DNA from: Planctomycetota bacterium
Lineage (GTDB): Bacteria; Planctomycetota; B15-G4
DNA: 42,788 bases
Assembly (NCBI GenBank): GCA_003644265.1
Contig: QNBX01000017.1
Location: forward strand, 1-42,788
Direction: 5' to 3'
The notes below the pieces were generated by a model. It searched no databases. It was not told the origin of the DNA and was given only the letters and a program-made list of their open reading frames with translations. Positions 1-7,786 of the stretch are shown in pieces (position 1 is the first letter of the stretch; every line of letters begins with the position of its first letter). A program made the translations under genes and the position numbers.

Positions 1-375
1 CCCATGAGGCACGTCTTGCTGAGCAGGTTCATTTCAGATGGTTCCGTGACGAGCGACGGGTCGGGGCCCCGCCTGTCGTCGGTTGAGCGTGTCCATGGAC
101 GCCGGCCAACCCTGGCCGTCGCCCCCTTCCTCTCGAGATCCGGCCCCCCCGGGACCAGACTCGGTCCGCCCGCCCAGGCTGATCTCGCCTGGCCCTCGCC
201 TCCCCCGGGGATGACGAGCGCTGTGCGATCAGCCTGGACGCATGGACGTGAGCCCATATCGGGCCCGGGGTCCCACGAGTGAAGCGCTCGTCCGAAAAAC
301 ATGCCGGACGGCCAATACGTGCGCGGACGGCGTCTGAGCCCTCGATCGGGGGGGCAAGCGGGCTATGCTCGGCGC
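1..375. other. Left-edge stretch without a recognisable gene
   Basis: No open frame here has recognisable protein content. The few frames present look like chance products of high GC. The right end carries the promoter-like box before the first gene. The stretch may be the intergenic or downstream part of a gene lying outside the window. Confidence 0.4.
364..369 (+). promoter_or_regulatory. -10-like box TATGCT, possible leaderless promoter
   Basis: TATGCT ends six bases before the ATG at 376. A sigma-70 type -10 box at this spacing places the transcription start at or next to the start codon, the arrangement known for leaderless mRNAs. No good -35 is visible, and no Shine-Dalgarno fits between box and ATG. 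Confidence 0.4.
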
Positions 376-876
376 ATGTTCTTCAATCGCTGGCGGGCTC
401 GTAGGGCCCTCGTCTCCCGGACTCCGCCCACCACGCTGTCGGACGCGCCCGACCCGGCGCTGACCCGGGCAGTGACCGAGCTGAGCGAGGCGCTGGACAC
501 GCCCTTCTCGCTGGGCGACCCCATCTGGCACCAGCGCTGGGAGGGCCAGCGGCAGCTCGTGGCTCTGGACGCCACGGCGCGCTCGGTGAGCGATGTGCGC
601 CAACGCCTGGCGCGCACCGTGCACGAGCTGGCCCTGCGTCACATGGCCGCCCCAGGTCGGCGCCTGCTGGCCGTGGTGCGCTGCGCGCCCGAAGGCGGTG
701 AGGGTCTGGCCGGCTGGCACGCGCGCCTGTGGCAGGACCAGGGCGAGGTGGGCGTGGACGACTGGCGCGCCGCGCGGCGCAGCGTGGCGGTGCTGCTGCA
801 GGGCCCCGACGGCGAGCATGAGCTGTTTGGCGGCGACCGCCAGCTGCGCGAGGCGCTGGCCGCGTGGCAGGGCTAA
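376..876 (+). CDS. Hypothetical protein, 166 aa
   Basis: I do not recognise this family. The protein begins MFFNRWRARRALV and has no signal peptide or membrane segment. It looks like a small soluble alpha/beta protein, with a strand-like stretch RRLLAVVRC in the middle and a second, SVAVLLQG, near the end. The ATG at 376 was chosen because it follows a TATGCT box and the reading frame upstream looks non-coding. The TAA stop at 874-876 forms the start of a TAAAGT box serving the next gene, nine bases on. No function is inferred. Confidence 0.55.
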   Translation: MFFNRWRARRALVSRTPPTTLSDAPDPALTRAVTELSEALDTPFSLGDPIWHQRWEGQRQLVALDATARSVSDVRQRLARTVHELALRHMAAPGRRLLAVVRCAPEGGEGLAGWHARLWQDQGEVGVDDWRAARRSVAVLLQGPDGEHELFGGDRQLREALAAWQG

Positions 877-879
877 AGT
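874..879 (+). promoter_or_regulatory. -10-like box TAAAGT built on a stop codon
   Basis: TAAAGT includes the TAA stop of the preceding gene and ends six bases before the ATG at 886. This is the same geometry as the box at 364-369. There is no Shine-Dalgarno in the nine-base gap, so leaderless transcription or plain read-through coupling are the two alternatives. Confidence 0.35.
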
Positions 880-885
880 CTACCC

Positions 886-1980
886 ATGCCTCTGACGCCC
901 TCCCTGCTTGTCGCGCTGCTGCTGAGCCTGGCCCGGCCGGCGGCACCTGACGACCCGGCCGCGCTGCAGCTCTCCAACCCGCGGCATGTGCGCGCGCTGT
1001 ATCTGGACGCCCTCGGGCGCACGCCGGACAGCGACGAGGGCGCGCTGGCGGCGTCCGCCCGGCCCTCCATGCTGGTGCCCTTGCTGATCTCCGACGTCGA
1101 GTTCTGGCAGCACTGGTACGAGGACGAGCTGCAGTACTTCCTGTTGTTGGACAACTTCCGCCCGGCCGACGCGCCCCCCGGCGAGGGCCTGCCTGAGCGC
1201 CTGGCCGCCGGCAGCCTGGGCGTGCTGGATGCCGTGCGCACGCTCACCGCGGGCTCGGCCTTCCACCGCGCCAACCCCGGCAACGACACCTTCGTGAGCG
1301 TGGTCTTCGAGCAGCTGCTGGGGCTGGTGGTGCAGAGGCACACCGCCCAGCTCGAGTCCGGCAAGAAGATGTACGACGGCAAGCGCAGCAGCCTGTGGGG
1401 CACCATAGGCAACAGCCAGTTCGACGTGGTGACCATCGCCTGCTCCCAGCCGGAGTTCGCGGAGGTCTTCGTGGCGCGGCAGTACCAGCGCGTGGTGGGG
1501 TTGCCGGCTGCACCCAAGCAGGTGCGCGCCTGGGCCCGGCGCCTGGAGCAGGATCAGCAGGCCTTCAACGAGCTGGTGGGCGAGTGGCTGCTGCTGCCCG
1601 CCTACGCCGAGCGCCTGTCCTCGCTGCGCCGCAAGACCGACCGCCAGTTCCTGCGCGGGCTGATGGTCGACCTGACCGGGCGCCTGCCGGACCACGAGAC
1701 CCTGAGCCGCGCCCGCACCGCCCTGGCGGCCGTGGCCGACGCCGGCCCGCTGCGCTCGGTCATCGCGCGCGTGCTGCTGGGCAGCCACGGCGCCGGCCTG
1801 CCCAGCCGCGGTGAGGTCGAGGCCTCACGCCTGGTGCAGCAGCTCTACCTGCGCTTCCTGGGCCGCGTCCCCGGCCCCGACGAGCGCGACGCCATGATCG
1901 TCCTGTACCAGCAGTGCGACTGCGAACCGGAGATTCTGGCCCGCGCGCTGATGACGCACTGGGAGTACCAGTACTACTGA
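886..1980 (+). CDS. Secreted DUF1549-like protein
   Basis: This is a 364-residue exported protein. Residues 1-20 form a signal peptide (MPLTPSLLVALLLSLARPAA). The mature part is mostly helical. It contains the segment GLMVDLTGRLPDHETLSRA, which resembles the conserved core of DUF1549 (pattern like LYLDLTGLPPTPEE), and two more copies of the same theme: ALYLDALGRTPDSDE near the N terminus and LYLRFLGRVPGPDERDA near the C terminus. DUF1549-type proteins are known from Planctomycetota, where they sit beside DUF1501 proteins and cytochrome c domains. The next gene is AlkP/DUF1501-like and the one after is a multihaem cytochrome, so the context fits. The biochemical role is unknown. Confidence 0.7.
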   Translation: MPLTPSLLVALLLSLARPAAPDDPAALQLSNPRHVRALYLDALGRTPDSDEGALAASARPSMLVPLLISDVEFWQHWYEDELQYFLLLDNFRPADAPPGEGLPERLAAGSLGVLDAVRTLTAGSAFHRANPGNDTFVSVVFEQLLGLVVQRHTAQLESGKKMYDGKRSSLWGTIGNSQFDVVTIACSQPEFAEVFVARQYQRVVGLPAAPKQVRAWARRLEQDQQAFNELVGEWLLLPAYAERLSSLRRKTDRQFLRGLMVDLTGRLPDHETLSRARTALAAVADAGPLRSVIARVLLGSHGAGLPSRGEVEASRLVQQLYLRFLGRVPGPDERDAMIVLYQQCDCEPEILARALMTHWEYQYY

Positions 1981-2025
1981 GCGGCGGCTGAGAGCGGGCT
2001 GCAACTCGCATCCAGCCTCGCCGGG

Positions 2026-2031
2026 TATGAT
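2026..2031 (+). promoter_or_regulatory. -10-like box TATGAT
   Basis: TATGAT lies 45 bases before the ATG at 2077, giving a predicted leader of about 39 bases that contains a GGAG Shine-Dalgarno. No convincing -35 is visible. It suggests the AlkP-like gene can be transcribed independently of the gene upstream. Confidence 0.35.
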
Positions 2032-2076
2032 GGCCACCCGGCGCCCCGGCCGGCCCGATCTGACGGGAGTTCTGTG

Positions 2077-3276
2077 ATGACCAACCCCTCCCAGCGCCGT
2101 GCGCGGCGCTCCGTGCCACGGCGTGAGCTGCTGCGCGGTGGCGCGGCCCTGGCTGGCGCGGCCCTGCTTGGCGGCCCGCTGGCCGCCGCCAAGCCGTGGC
2201 TGCTGAACGCTCCCTTGGCCGCGGCGCGCAAGACCAAGCGCGTGGTGCTGGTGGTGTTCGGAGGCGGCGTGCGCACGCGCGAGACGCTGCTCTCGGAGAA
2301 CACGCCCAACCTGCGCCGTATCGCCGACGCGGGCGTGCTCTATCCGCGCACCGCGGTGCGCAACAACGGGCACTACGGCGCGGCGGTCTCCATCTTCTCG
2401 GGCAGCTTTGAGGTCTTTGGCATCCGTGAGCAGGCGCGGCCGCAGACGCCGACGCTGTTCGAGATCATCCGCAAGCAGACCGGGTTGTCGGCCTCCGACG
2501 TGTGGCTGTCCACCGCGGGCGGCGATCAGGAGACCAACTACGCCTACAGCTCGGCCAGCGGCTACGGCGCCGCCTACGGCGCCAACCTGATCGGCGCCGA
2601 GGGCATCTTCAACGCCGAGTTCAAGCAGCTGGTGGTGGGCCAGGGCGGACTGCGCGGCGTGGACGCCGAGGCCGAGCAGACCCTGGGCGGCATGCGCGCG
2701 GCGGTGGACACGCCGCTGCCCGTGCTGGGCGACGACGGCCTGGGCAACGACCCCGCGGCCAGCGCGCGCATCGAGCAGTACATCCTGGAGGAGCTGCGCG
2801 GCAGCGCCAGCTCGATCACGGGGCTGGGCGCCAACGACGCCAAGGCCATGCTGGTGGCGCGCAACCTGATGGGCATCTTCAAGCCGCGTCTGATGGCCGT
2901 GACCCTGCGCGCGCCGGACGTGGCCCACGGCAGCTTCAACGACTACGTCACCGTCATCCGTCGCAACGACGAGGAGCTGGGGCGGCTGTTCGACGCCATC
3001 ACCGGCGACCCGGAGCTGTCCGAGAGCACGGCGCTGTTCGTGCTGCCGGAGTTTGGCCGCGACCGCGACTTCAACCAGCGCCGCGGGCTCGATCACGGCG
3101 ACTCCAGCAAGGAGCTCAACGAGGTGGCCACGGTGGCCTGGGGCCCCGACTTCCGCAGCGGCAAGGTGCACGACCGCGAGGTGCGCTCGATCGACGTGGC
3201 GCCCACCATCGTGTCGCTCTTCGGCGGTCGCATGGGGCCCCGCACAGGCACCACACTGCCCGGCCTGTTCGCCTGA
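2077..3276 (+). CDS. Tat-exported AlkP-superfamily/DUF1501-like protein
   Basis: This 399-residue protein starts with a twin-arginine type signal (RRSVPRRELLRGGAALAGAA), so it is probably exported folded. The body has the layout of the alkaline phosphatase/sulfatase fold: strand VVLVVFGGG, a TPNLRRIADAGV segment, GHYGAAVSIFSG at the usual nucleophile position, APDVAHGSFNDY, and LPEFGRDRDF followed by LDHGD, which matches the EFGR...DH signature of DUF1501. The first metal Asp of active sulfatases appears replaced by Gly in FGGGVR, so catalysis is doubtful. The ATG at 2077 sits seven bases after GGAG; an in-frame GTG at 2074 is only four bases away and less likely. The stop overlaps the proposed start of the decahaem gene. 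Confidence 0.75.
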   Translation: MTNPSQRRARRSVPRRELLRGGAALAGAALLGGPLAAAKPWLLNAPLAAARKTKRVVLVVFGGGVRTRETLLSENTPNLRRIADAGVLYPRTAVRNNGHYGAAVSIFSGSFEVFGIREQARPQTPTLFEIIRKQTGLSASDVWLSTAGGDQETNYAYSSASGYGAAYGANLIGAEGIFNAEFKQLVVGQGGLRGVDAEAEQTLGGMRAAVDTPLPVLGDDGLGNDPAASARIEQYILEELRGSASSITGLGANDAKAMLVARNLMGIFKPRLMAVTLRAPDVAHGSFNDYVTVIRRNDEELGRLFDAITGDPELSESTALFVLPEFGRDRDFNQRRGLDHGDSSKELNEVATVAWGPDFRSGKVHDREVRSIDVAPTIVSLFGGRMGPRTGTTLPGLFA

Positions 3277-6200
3277 GCACGCCGCGGGGCGTCGCCGCGC
3301 TGCTGCTGGTCGTGCTGGTCCTGTCGGGGGCCGCGTCAGGCCAGGACGCAAGCAGGCAGGCCGCGCCGGGTCCGGTCACGTCGGCCCAGATCGCGCTGGC
3401 TCCGGCGGCGCACGCTGCTGCGCACGCCTCCGAGCCCGAGGGCTGTCTGGGCTGTCACGAGGGCATCGAGGACATGCACCCCTGGCAGCAGCTGTCGTGC
3501 ACCGAGTGCCACGGCGGCGACGCCCGCTCCAGCATCAAGGACAACGCGCACGTGCAGCCGCGGGTGGGTTGGCCCGAGGACGAACGCGTGCGCAGCCGCA
3601 GCTTCGAGCTGGCCTACGCGCGCTTCCGCAACCCCTCCGACCTGCGGGTCATGGAGCAGACCTGCGGCGCCTGCCATGAGAGCCTGGTGGAGCACCTGGA
3701 GAAGAGCCTGCACGGCACCACCTCCGGGCACCTCAACGACAGCCTGTACGAGAACGGCGTCAACCCCACGCGCCAGGCGGTGTACGCCGTGTTTGCCGTG
3801 CAGGACGACGAGGTGAAGAGCGAGCAGGGCCTCAGCCGGCTGCGCTCGGTGGGCGATTTGCGGCCTCCGGGTCGAGGGGGCCACAGCCCGCTGGCGCCGC
3901 ACGCGGCCGACCTGCCGCGCAAGGCCTGCAACCAGTGCCACTTGTACAGCGAGGGCGTGGGCCGGGCCGGGCGCCTGGGTCAGGACGGGCTCTACCGCGG
4001 CGAGGGTTGCGCGGCCTGTCACGTGGTCTATTCCGAGAGCGGGCTCTCCGTCAGCGCGGACCCCTCGGCCGAGCGCTTCGAGCCGGGCCACCCGCGGCAG
4101 CACCGCATGGTCACCGCGCCGCCCACCGGCACCTGCGTGCACTGCCACGCGGGCGACGCCTCCATCGGCAACAGCTTCCGCGGGCTGGCGCAGCTCTACC
4201 CCAACATGCCCGCCGGCCCCGACGTGCCTGGCACCACCGACCGCCTGATCGCCGGGCAGTTCTTCTTGCAGGACGAGCGCCGCCTGCCGCCGGACCTGCA
4301 CCACGCCGCGGGCCTGCACTGCGTGGACTGTCACGGCGTGCAGGATGTCATGGGCGACGGCGACATCTACGGCGCCATGGAGCACGGCGTGGGCATCGAG
4401 TGCAGCTCCTGCCACGGCACGTTCGACGCCGTGACCAACCTGCGGGACGAGCGCGGGCGCCGGCTCGCCAACCTGGAGCGCAAGGGCGAGCTGTTCGTGC
4501 TGCGCAGCAAGGTCACGGGCAAAGCCCACCGCGTCAAACAGGCGCTGCACGTGGTCGAGCCCGGGCACCCCGACTACAACCCGCGCGCCGCGAGGGCCAT
4601 GACCGGCGAGCACGGGCGCCTGGAGTGCTACGCCTGTCACTCGGGCTGGAACCCCAACTTCTTCGGCTTTCACTTCGACCGTAACGAGGCCTTCTCACAG
4701 CTCGACACCACCAGCGGGCAGCGCACCACCGGCACGGTCTCGACCCAGGAGCGCGTGTTCGCCTCGCTGCGGCAGTTCGTGCTGGGGCTCAACAGCGAGG
4801 GCATGTTCGCGCCCTACATGGTGGGCTTCTCGACCATGGGTACGGTGCACGCGGCGGACGGCACGCTGAGTCTCGACCAGGGCCTGCCGCGCACGGCCGA
4901 GGGGCGCTCGGGCATGAGCATGATCCACCACCAGACGCACACCACCCAGCCGGTGGCGCGCAGCTGCGTGGAGTGTCATCGCAGCCCGGCCACCTGGGGC
5001 CTGGGTTCGGGCGGCGACACGGGCGGCAGCTTCGCGCTCACGCGCGGGCTGGCGCTGGCGGTGGGGGAGCGCGGTGTGGCGACCTTGCTTCTGGAGCGCG
5101 AGGACCCGGCGCGCTCGGTGTTCATGGCGCGCCTGCCCATCGGCGGCGCCATGCGCGCGGTGCTGGACGCCGACCCTGTGACCGGCCGCGCCTCCACGGC
5201 CTTCGTGGCCATCGAGGCGGCCGGCGTCATGCTGGTCGACCTGACCAACCCGGCCTTCCCGGCTCCGCGCGCCTTCGTGGCCGCCGGCGACGTGCGCGAT
5301 CTCGCGCTGCGCGGCGACACGCTGCTGATCGCCAACGGCGAGGGCGGCCTGCGCTTGGTGGACGTGTCGGACCGGGACGCGCCGCGGCTGCTGGCCGACC
5401 TGGCCACCACCGAGGCGCGCGGGCTGGACGTGCAGTGGCCGCGGGCCTACGTGGCGGACGGACCGGGTGGGCTGCTGGTGGTGGACGTGTCGGCGCCCAC
5501 ACGCCCGCGCGTGGTCGGGCACCTGCGCCTGCTGCCGTTCACGGACGAGCGGCCCGATGACGCCAGCGACGTGGCGACCCTGTTTCAGTACGGGCGCCCC
5601 GAGGGCCCCGACGCCCGCAGCGAGGCGCGCCTGCTGGGTGTGGTGGCCAACGGAGCCGACGGGCTGGTGCTGGTGGACCTGACCGAGCCCGAGCGGCCAC
5701 GCCGGGGGCTGCGCGTGGGCGGCGTCTACGGCGGCGGCTACCAGCCGCGCAGCGTGCAGCTCGTGAGCCGCTACGAGTTGGGCGACACCACCGGCGTGAC
5801 GCCCACCAGCGAGCGCGACCTGGCCTACGTCACCAGCGTCAACGCCGAGGGCAACGGTCGCATGCTGATCCTGGACGTGACCGACTGGGCCAAGCCGGTC
5901 CGGGCGGACGCGCAGGGTTCGCGCGTCAGCGTGCCGGGCGTGGGCCCCGCGCTGCTGAGCCGCGTCTTCAACCCTCCCCAGCTCGTGAGCCGGCTGCTGA
6001 TTCCCGGCCAGGCGGGCCTGACGGTGGCCGACGTGACCGACAGCGAGCAGCCCCGGGTGACCACGCGGCTGCCGGCCCTGGGCCCGCTGCGCCACGTGGC
6101 CGTGGAGGCGTTTGCGTTCGATCGCATGCTGGATGAGTCGGGCCGGCGGCTCAAGGACATCAGCCACGCGGGCAGCCGCTTCCTGACGCCGGAGGAGATC

Positions 6201-7085
6201 CATCGCGTGCTGACCGTCCCCAGCGACGTGGTCGCGCGCGCCACCGGTGCGGGTGACCAGGGCGCGCAGCGCCAGGCTGTCGCCGCGCGCTTCGGGGACG
6301 CGTCCGTGCCCGGCGGCGACCTCGAAGCGTCGCTGCCGCGCCTGCCCACCCAGCCCGACCCGGAGGGCGAGACCGCGCGGCTGCTGCGCCTGGGCTTCTC
6401 CATCGGGCCGGCCGAGCCGCTGGCGCGCATGCTGCGGCACATCGACCCCAGGGAGTACGACAAGAACAACGACCGCGCCCTCTCGCACGGGGAGTTCGAG
6501 CGCCTGCTGTTCGAGCTGCTGGACGCCAACAGCGACGGCCGGCTCGACCTGCTCGAGTGGCCGCGCCATCCGGACGAGGACCCCTCGCGCCTCGACCGCA
6601 ACCGGGACGAGGTCGTGACCCGGGCCGAGATGGCGGTCTCCAAGCAGACCTTCGCGCTGCTGGACCTCGACGGCGACGGCGAGATCAGCGCGCGCGAGTG
6701 GCCCTTCGAGATCCTGGAGGACGTGCTGCCCACGCTGACCTACACCTCCCCGGAGGCCCTGCGCGAGGTGATCTCGAGGCTGGGCTGGGCCAACCAGCAG
6801 CCGCTGGTCTACGAGCGCCTGGCCGGCGACTTCCGCGTCAAGCACTACGACGTGCCCGACGAGCGGCTGCAGCGGCTGGTGGATCAGGCCCGCGGCAACC
6901 CGCTGATCGACCTCGCCGGCCAGACCTCGGTGGGGGGCTTCATCATGCGCTGGGACGTGGACCGCGACGGCAGGGTCGACGCGAGCGAGTACGAACCCCT
7001 GGCCCGTCTGGCCGACCGCATCGATCTCACGGGCGATGGCTACGTCGACCAGAAGGATCTGCCGTCAGGTCGCCGGCGCAAGTAG
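3273..7085 (+). CDS. Decahaem cytochrome c - LVIVD beta-propeller - EF-hand mosaic protein
   Basis: The protein has about 1,270 residues in three parts. Residues 58-570 carry ten CxxCH haem c sites (CLGCH, CTECH, CGACH, CNQCH, CAACH, CVHCH, CVDCH, CSSCH, CYACH, CVECH). Residues 650-935 hold about six LVIVD-type repeats with the pattern GxLxVDVxDxxxPR, forming a predicted beta-propeller. Residues 1063-1265 hold six EF-hand-like loops, the best being DLDGDGEISAREW and DVDRDGRVDASEY. An N-terminal hydrophobic stretch (GVAALLLVVLVLSGAASG) is a signal peptide, as haem c attachment needs export. No ATG, GTG or TTG precedes that stretch in frame: CTG at 3273 overlaps the upstream TGA, and the first standard codon, GTG 3312, falls inside the hydrophobic core. 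Probably periplasmic or surface electron transfer; the partner is unknown. Confidence 0.85.
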   Translation: MSTPRGVAALLLVVLVLSGAASGQDASRQAAPGPVTSAQIALAPAAHAAAHASEPEGCLGCHEGIEDMHPWQQLSCTECHGGDARSSIKDNAHVQPRVGWPEDERVRSRSFELAYARFRNPSDLRVMEQTCGACHESLVEHLEKSLHGTTSGHLNDSLYENGVNPTRQAVYAVFAVQDDEVKSEQGLSRLRSVGDLRPPGRGGHSPLAPHAADLPRKACNQCHLYSEGVGRAGRLGQDGLYRGEGCAACHVVYSESGLSVSADPSAERFEPGHPRQHRMVTAPPTGTCVHCHAGDASIGNSFRGLAQLYPNMPAGPDVPGTTDRLIAGQFFLQDERRLPPDLHHAAGLHCVDCHGVQDVMGDGDIYGAMEHGVGIECSSCHGTFDAVTNLRDERGRRLANLERKGELFVLRSKVTGKAHRVKQALHVVEPGHPDYNPRAARAMTGEHGRLECYACHSGWNPNFFGFHFDRNEAFSQLDTTSGQRTTGTVSTQERVFASLRQFVLGLNSEGMFAPYMVGFSTMGTVHAADGTLSLDQGLPRTAEGRSGMSMIHHQTHTTQPVARSCVECHRSPATWGLGSGGDTGGSFALTRGLALAVGERGVATLLLEREDPARSVFMARLPIGGAMRAVLDADPVTGRASTAFVAIEAAGVMLVDLTNPAFPAPRAFVAAGDVRDLALRGDTLLIANGEGGLRLVDVSDRDAPRLLADLATTEARGLDVQWPRAYVADGPGGLLVVDVSAPTRPRVVGHLRLLPFTDERPDDASDVATLFQYGRPEGPDARSEARLLGVVANGADGLVLVDLTEPERPRRGLRVGGVYGGGYQPRSVQLVSRYELGDTTGVTPTSERDLAYVTSVNAEGNGRMLILDVTDWAKPVRADAQGSRVSVPGVGPALLSRVFNPPQLVSRLLIPGQAGLTVADVTDSEQPRVTTRLPALGPLRHVAVEAFAFDRMLDESGRRLKDISHAGSRFLTPEEIHRVLTVPSDVVARATGAGDQGAQRQAVAARFGDASVPGGDLEASLPRLPTQPDPEGETARLLRLGFSIGPAEPLARMLRHIDPREYDKNNDRALSHGEFERLLFELLDANSDGRLDLLEWPRHPDEDPSRLDRNRDEVVTRAEMAVSKQTFALLDLDGDGEISAREWPFEILEDVLPTLTYTSPEALREVISRLGWANQQPLVYERLAGDFRVKHYDVPDERLQRLVDQARGNPLIDLAGQTSVGGFIMRWDVDRDGRVDASEYEPLARLADRIDLTGDGYVDQKDLPSGRRRK

Positions 7086-7096
7086 GGTCGCGCCCC

Positions 7097-7786
7097 ATGG
7101 CCCGCCCCGCTCCGTTGGTTCTGCACGACGACGACTGCCTGCTGGCCCTGGCCAAGCCGGGGGGCATGCCGAGCGTGCCCGATGATTCCGGCGACCGCTC
7201 GCTGCTGGACTGGGGGCGACGGCATGCCGCTGTCGAGCTGCACGTGGTGCACCGCATCGATCGGCCGGTGTCGGGCGTGGTGGTGTTTGCCAAGCACGCC
7301 GACGCGGCCGCCGCGCTCTCGCTGGCCCTGCGGCGACACAAGCTGGGCAAGACCTACTGGGCCGTGGCCGAGGGCATCCCGGCCAAGCCACAGGGTCTGC
7401 TGGTGCAGCACCTGCGCAAGGATGAGCGCCGCAACCTGGTGCGCTCGGTCTCCGAAGGCGACGCGGGCGCCAAGCGCGCCGTGACCCGCTGGCGCGTGCT
7501 GCACACCCTGGGCGAGCGGGCGCTCTTGGAGCTGTGCCCCGAGACCGGCCGCAGCCACCAGCTGCGCGTGGCCTGCGCGCGCCTGGGCTGCCCGCTGGTG
7601 GGCGACGTGAAGTACGGCGCCAGCCGCCTGATCGCCGACCGCACCATCGGCCTGCACGCGCGCGGCCTGAGCCTGACCCATCCCGACACGCGCGCGGCCC
7701 TGCGGCTGGAGGGGCCCCTGCCGGAGGCCAAACTCTGGAATCTGGCGCGGCGCTGGCTGGCGTCGTCGGAAGGCGTCCAGCCATGA
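7097..7786 (+). CDS. RluA-family RNA pseudouridine synthase
   Basis: The 229-residue enzyme is expected to isomerise uridine to pseudouridine in rRNA or tRNA. The RluA motif reads VVHRIDRPVSGVVVFA, with D55 as the catalytic Asp (family form HRLDxxTSG). KLGKTYWAVAEG, CPETGRSHQLRV and GDVKYGA are further conserved blocks. There is no S4 domain, so it belongs to the short RluA/RluC-like catalytic type; the exact target base cannot be read from sequence. The ATG at 7097 is eight bases after a TAGGGT box that starts at the stop codon of the decahaem gene. Its own stop overlaps the next start as ATGA. Confidence 0.88.
   Translation: MARPAPLVLHDDDCLLALAKPGGMPSVPDDSGDRSLLDWGRRHAAVELHVVHRIDRPVSGVVVFAKHADAAAALSLALRRHKLGKTYWAVAEGIPAKPQGLLVQHLRKDERRNLVRSVSEGDAGAKRAVTRWRVLHTLGERALLELCPETGRSHQLRVACARLGCPLVGDVKYGASRLIADRTIGLHARGLSLTHPDTRAALRLEGPLPEAKLWNLARRWLASSEGVQP

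Noticed and set aside
1987..1992. CTGAGA resembling the TPP riboswitch core
   Set aside because: The remaining conserved THI-box elements are absent and the downstream gene has no thiamin link.
2502..3272. The decahaem reading frame stays open about 770 bases upstream, inside the AlkP-like gene
   Set aside because: That part translates to Arg/Gly-rich sequence typical of an off-frame shadow; the signal peptide shows the real protein begins near 3273.
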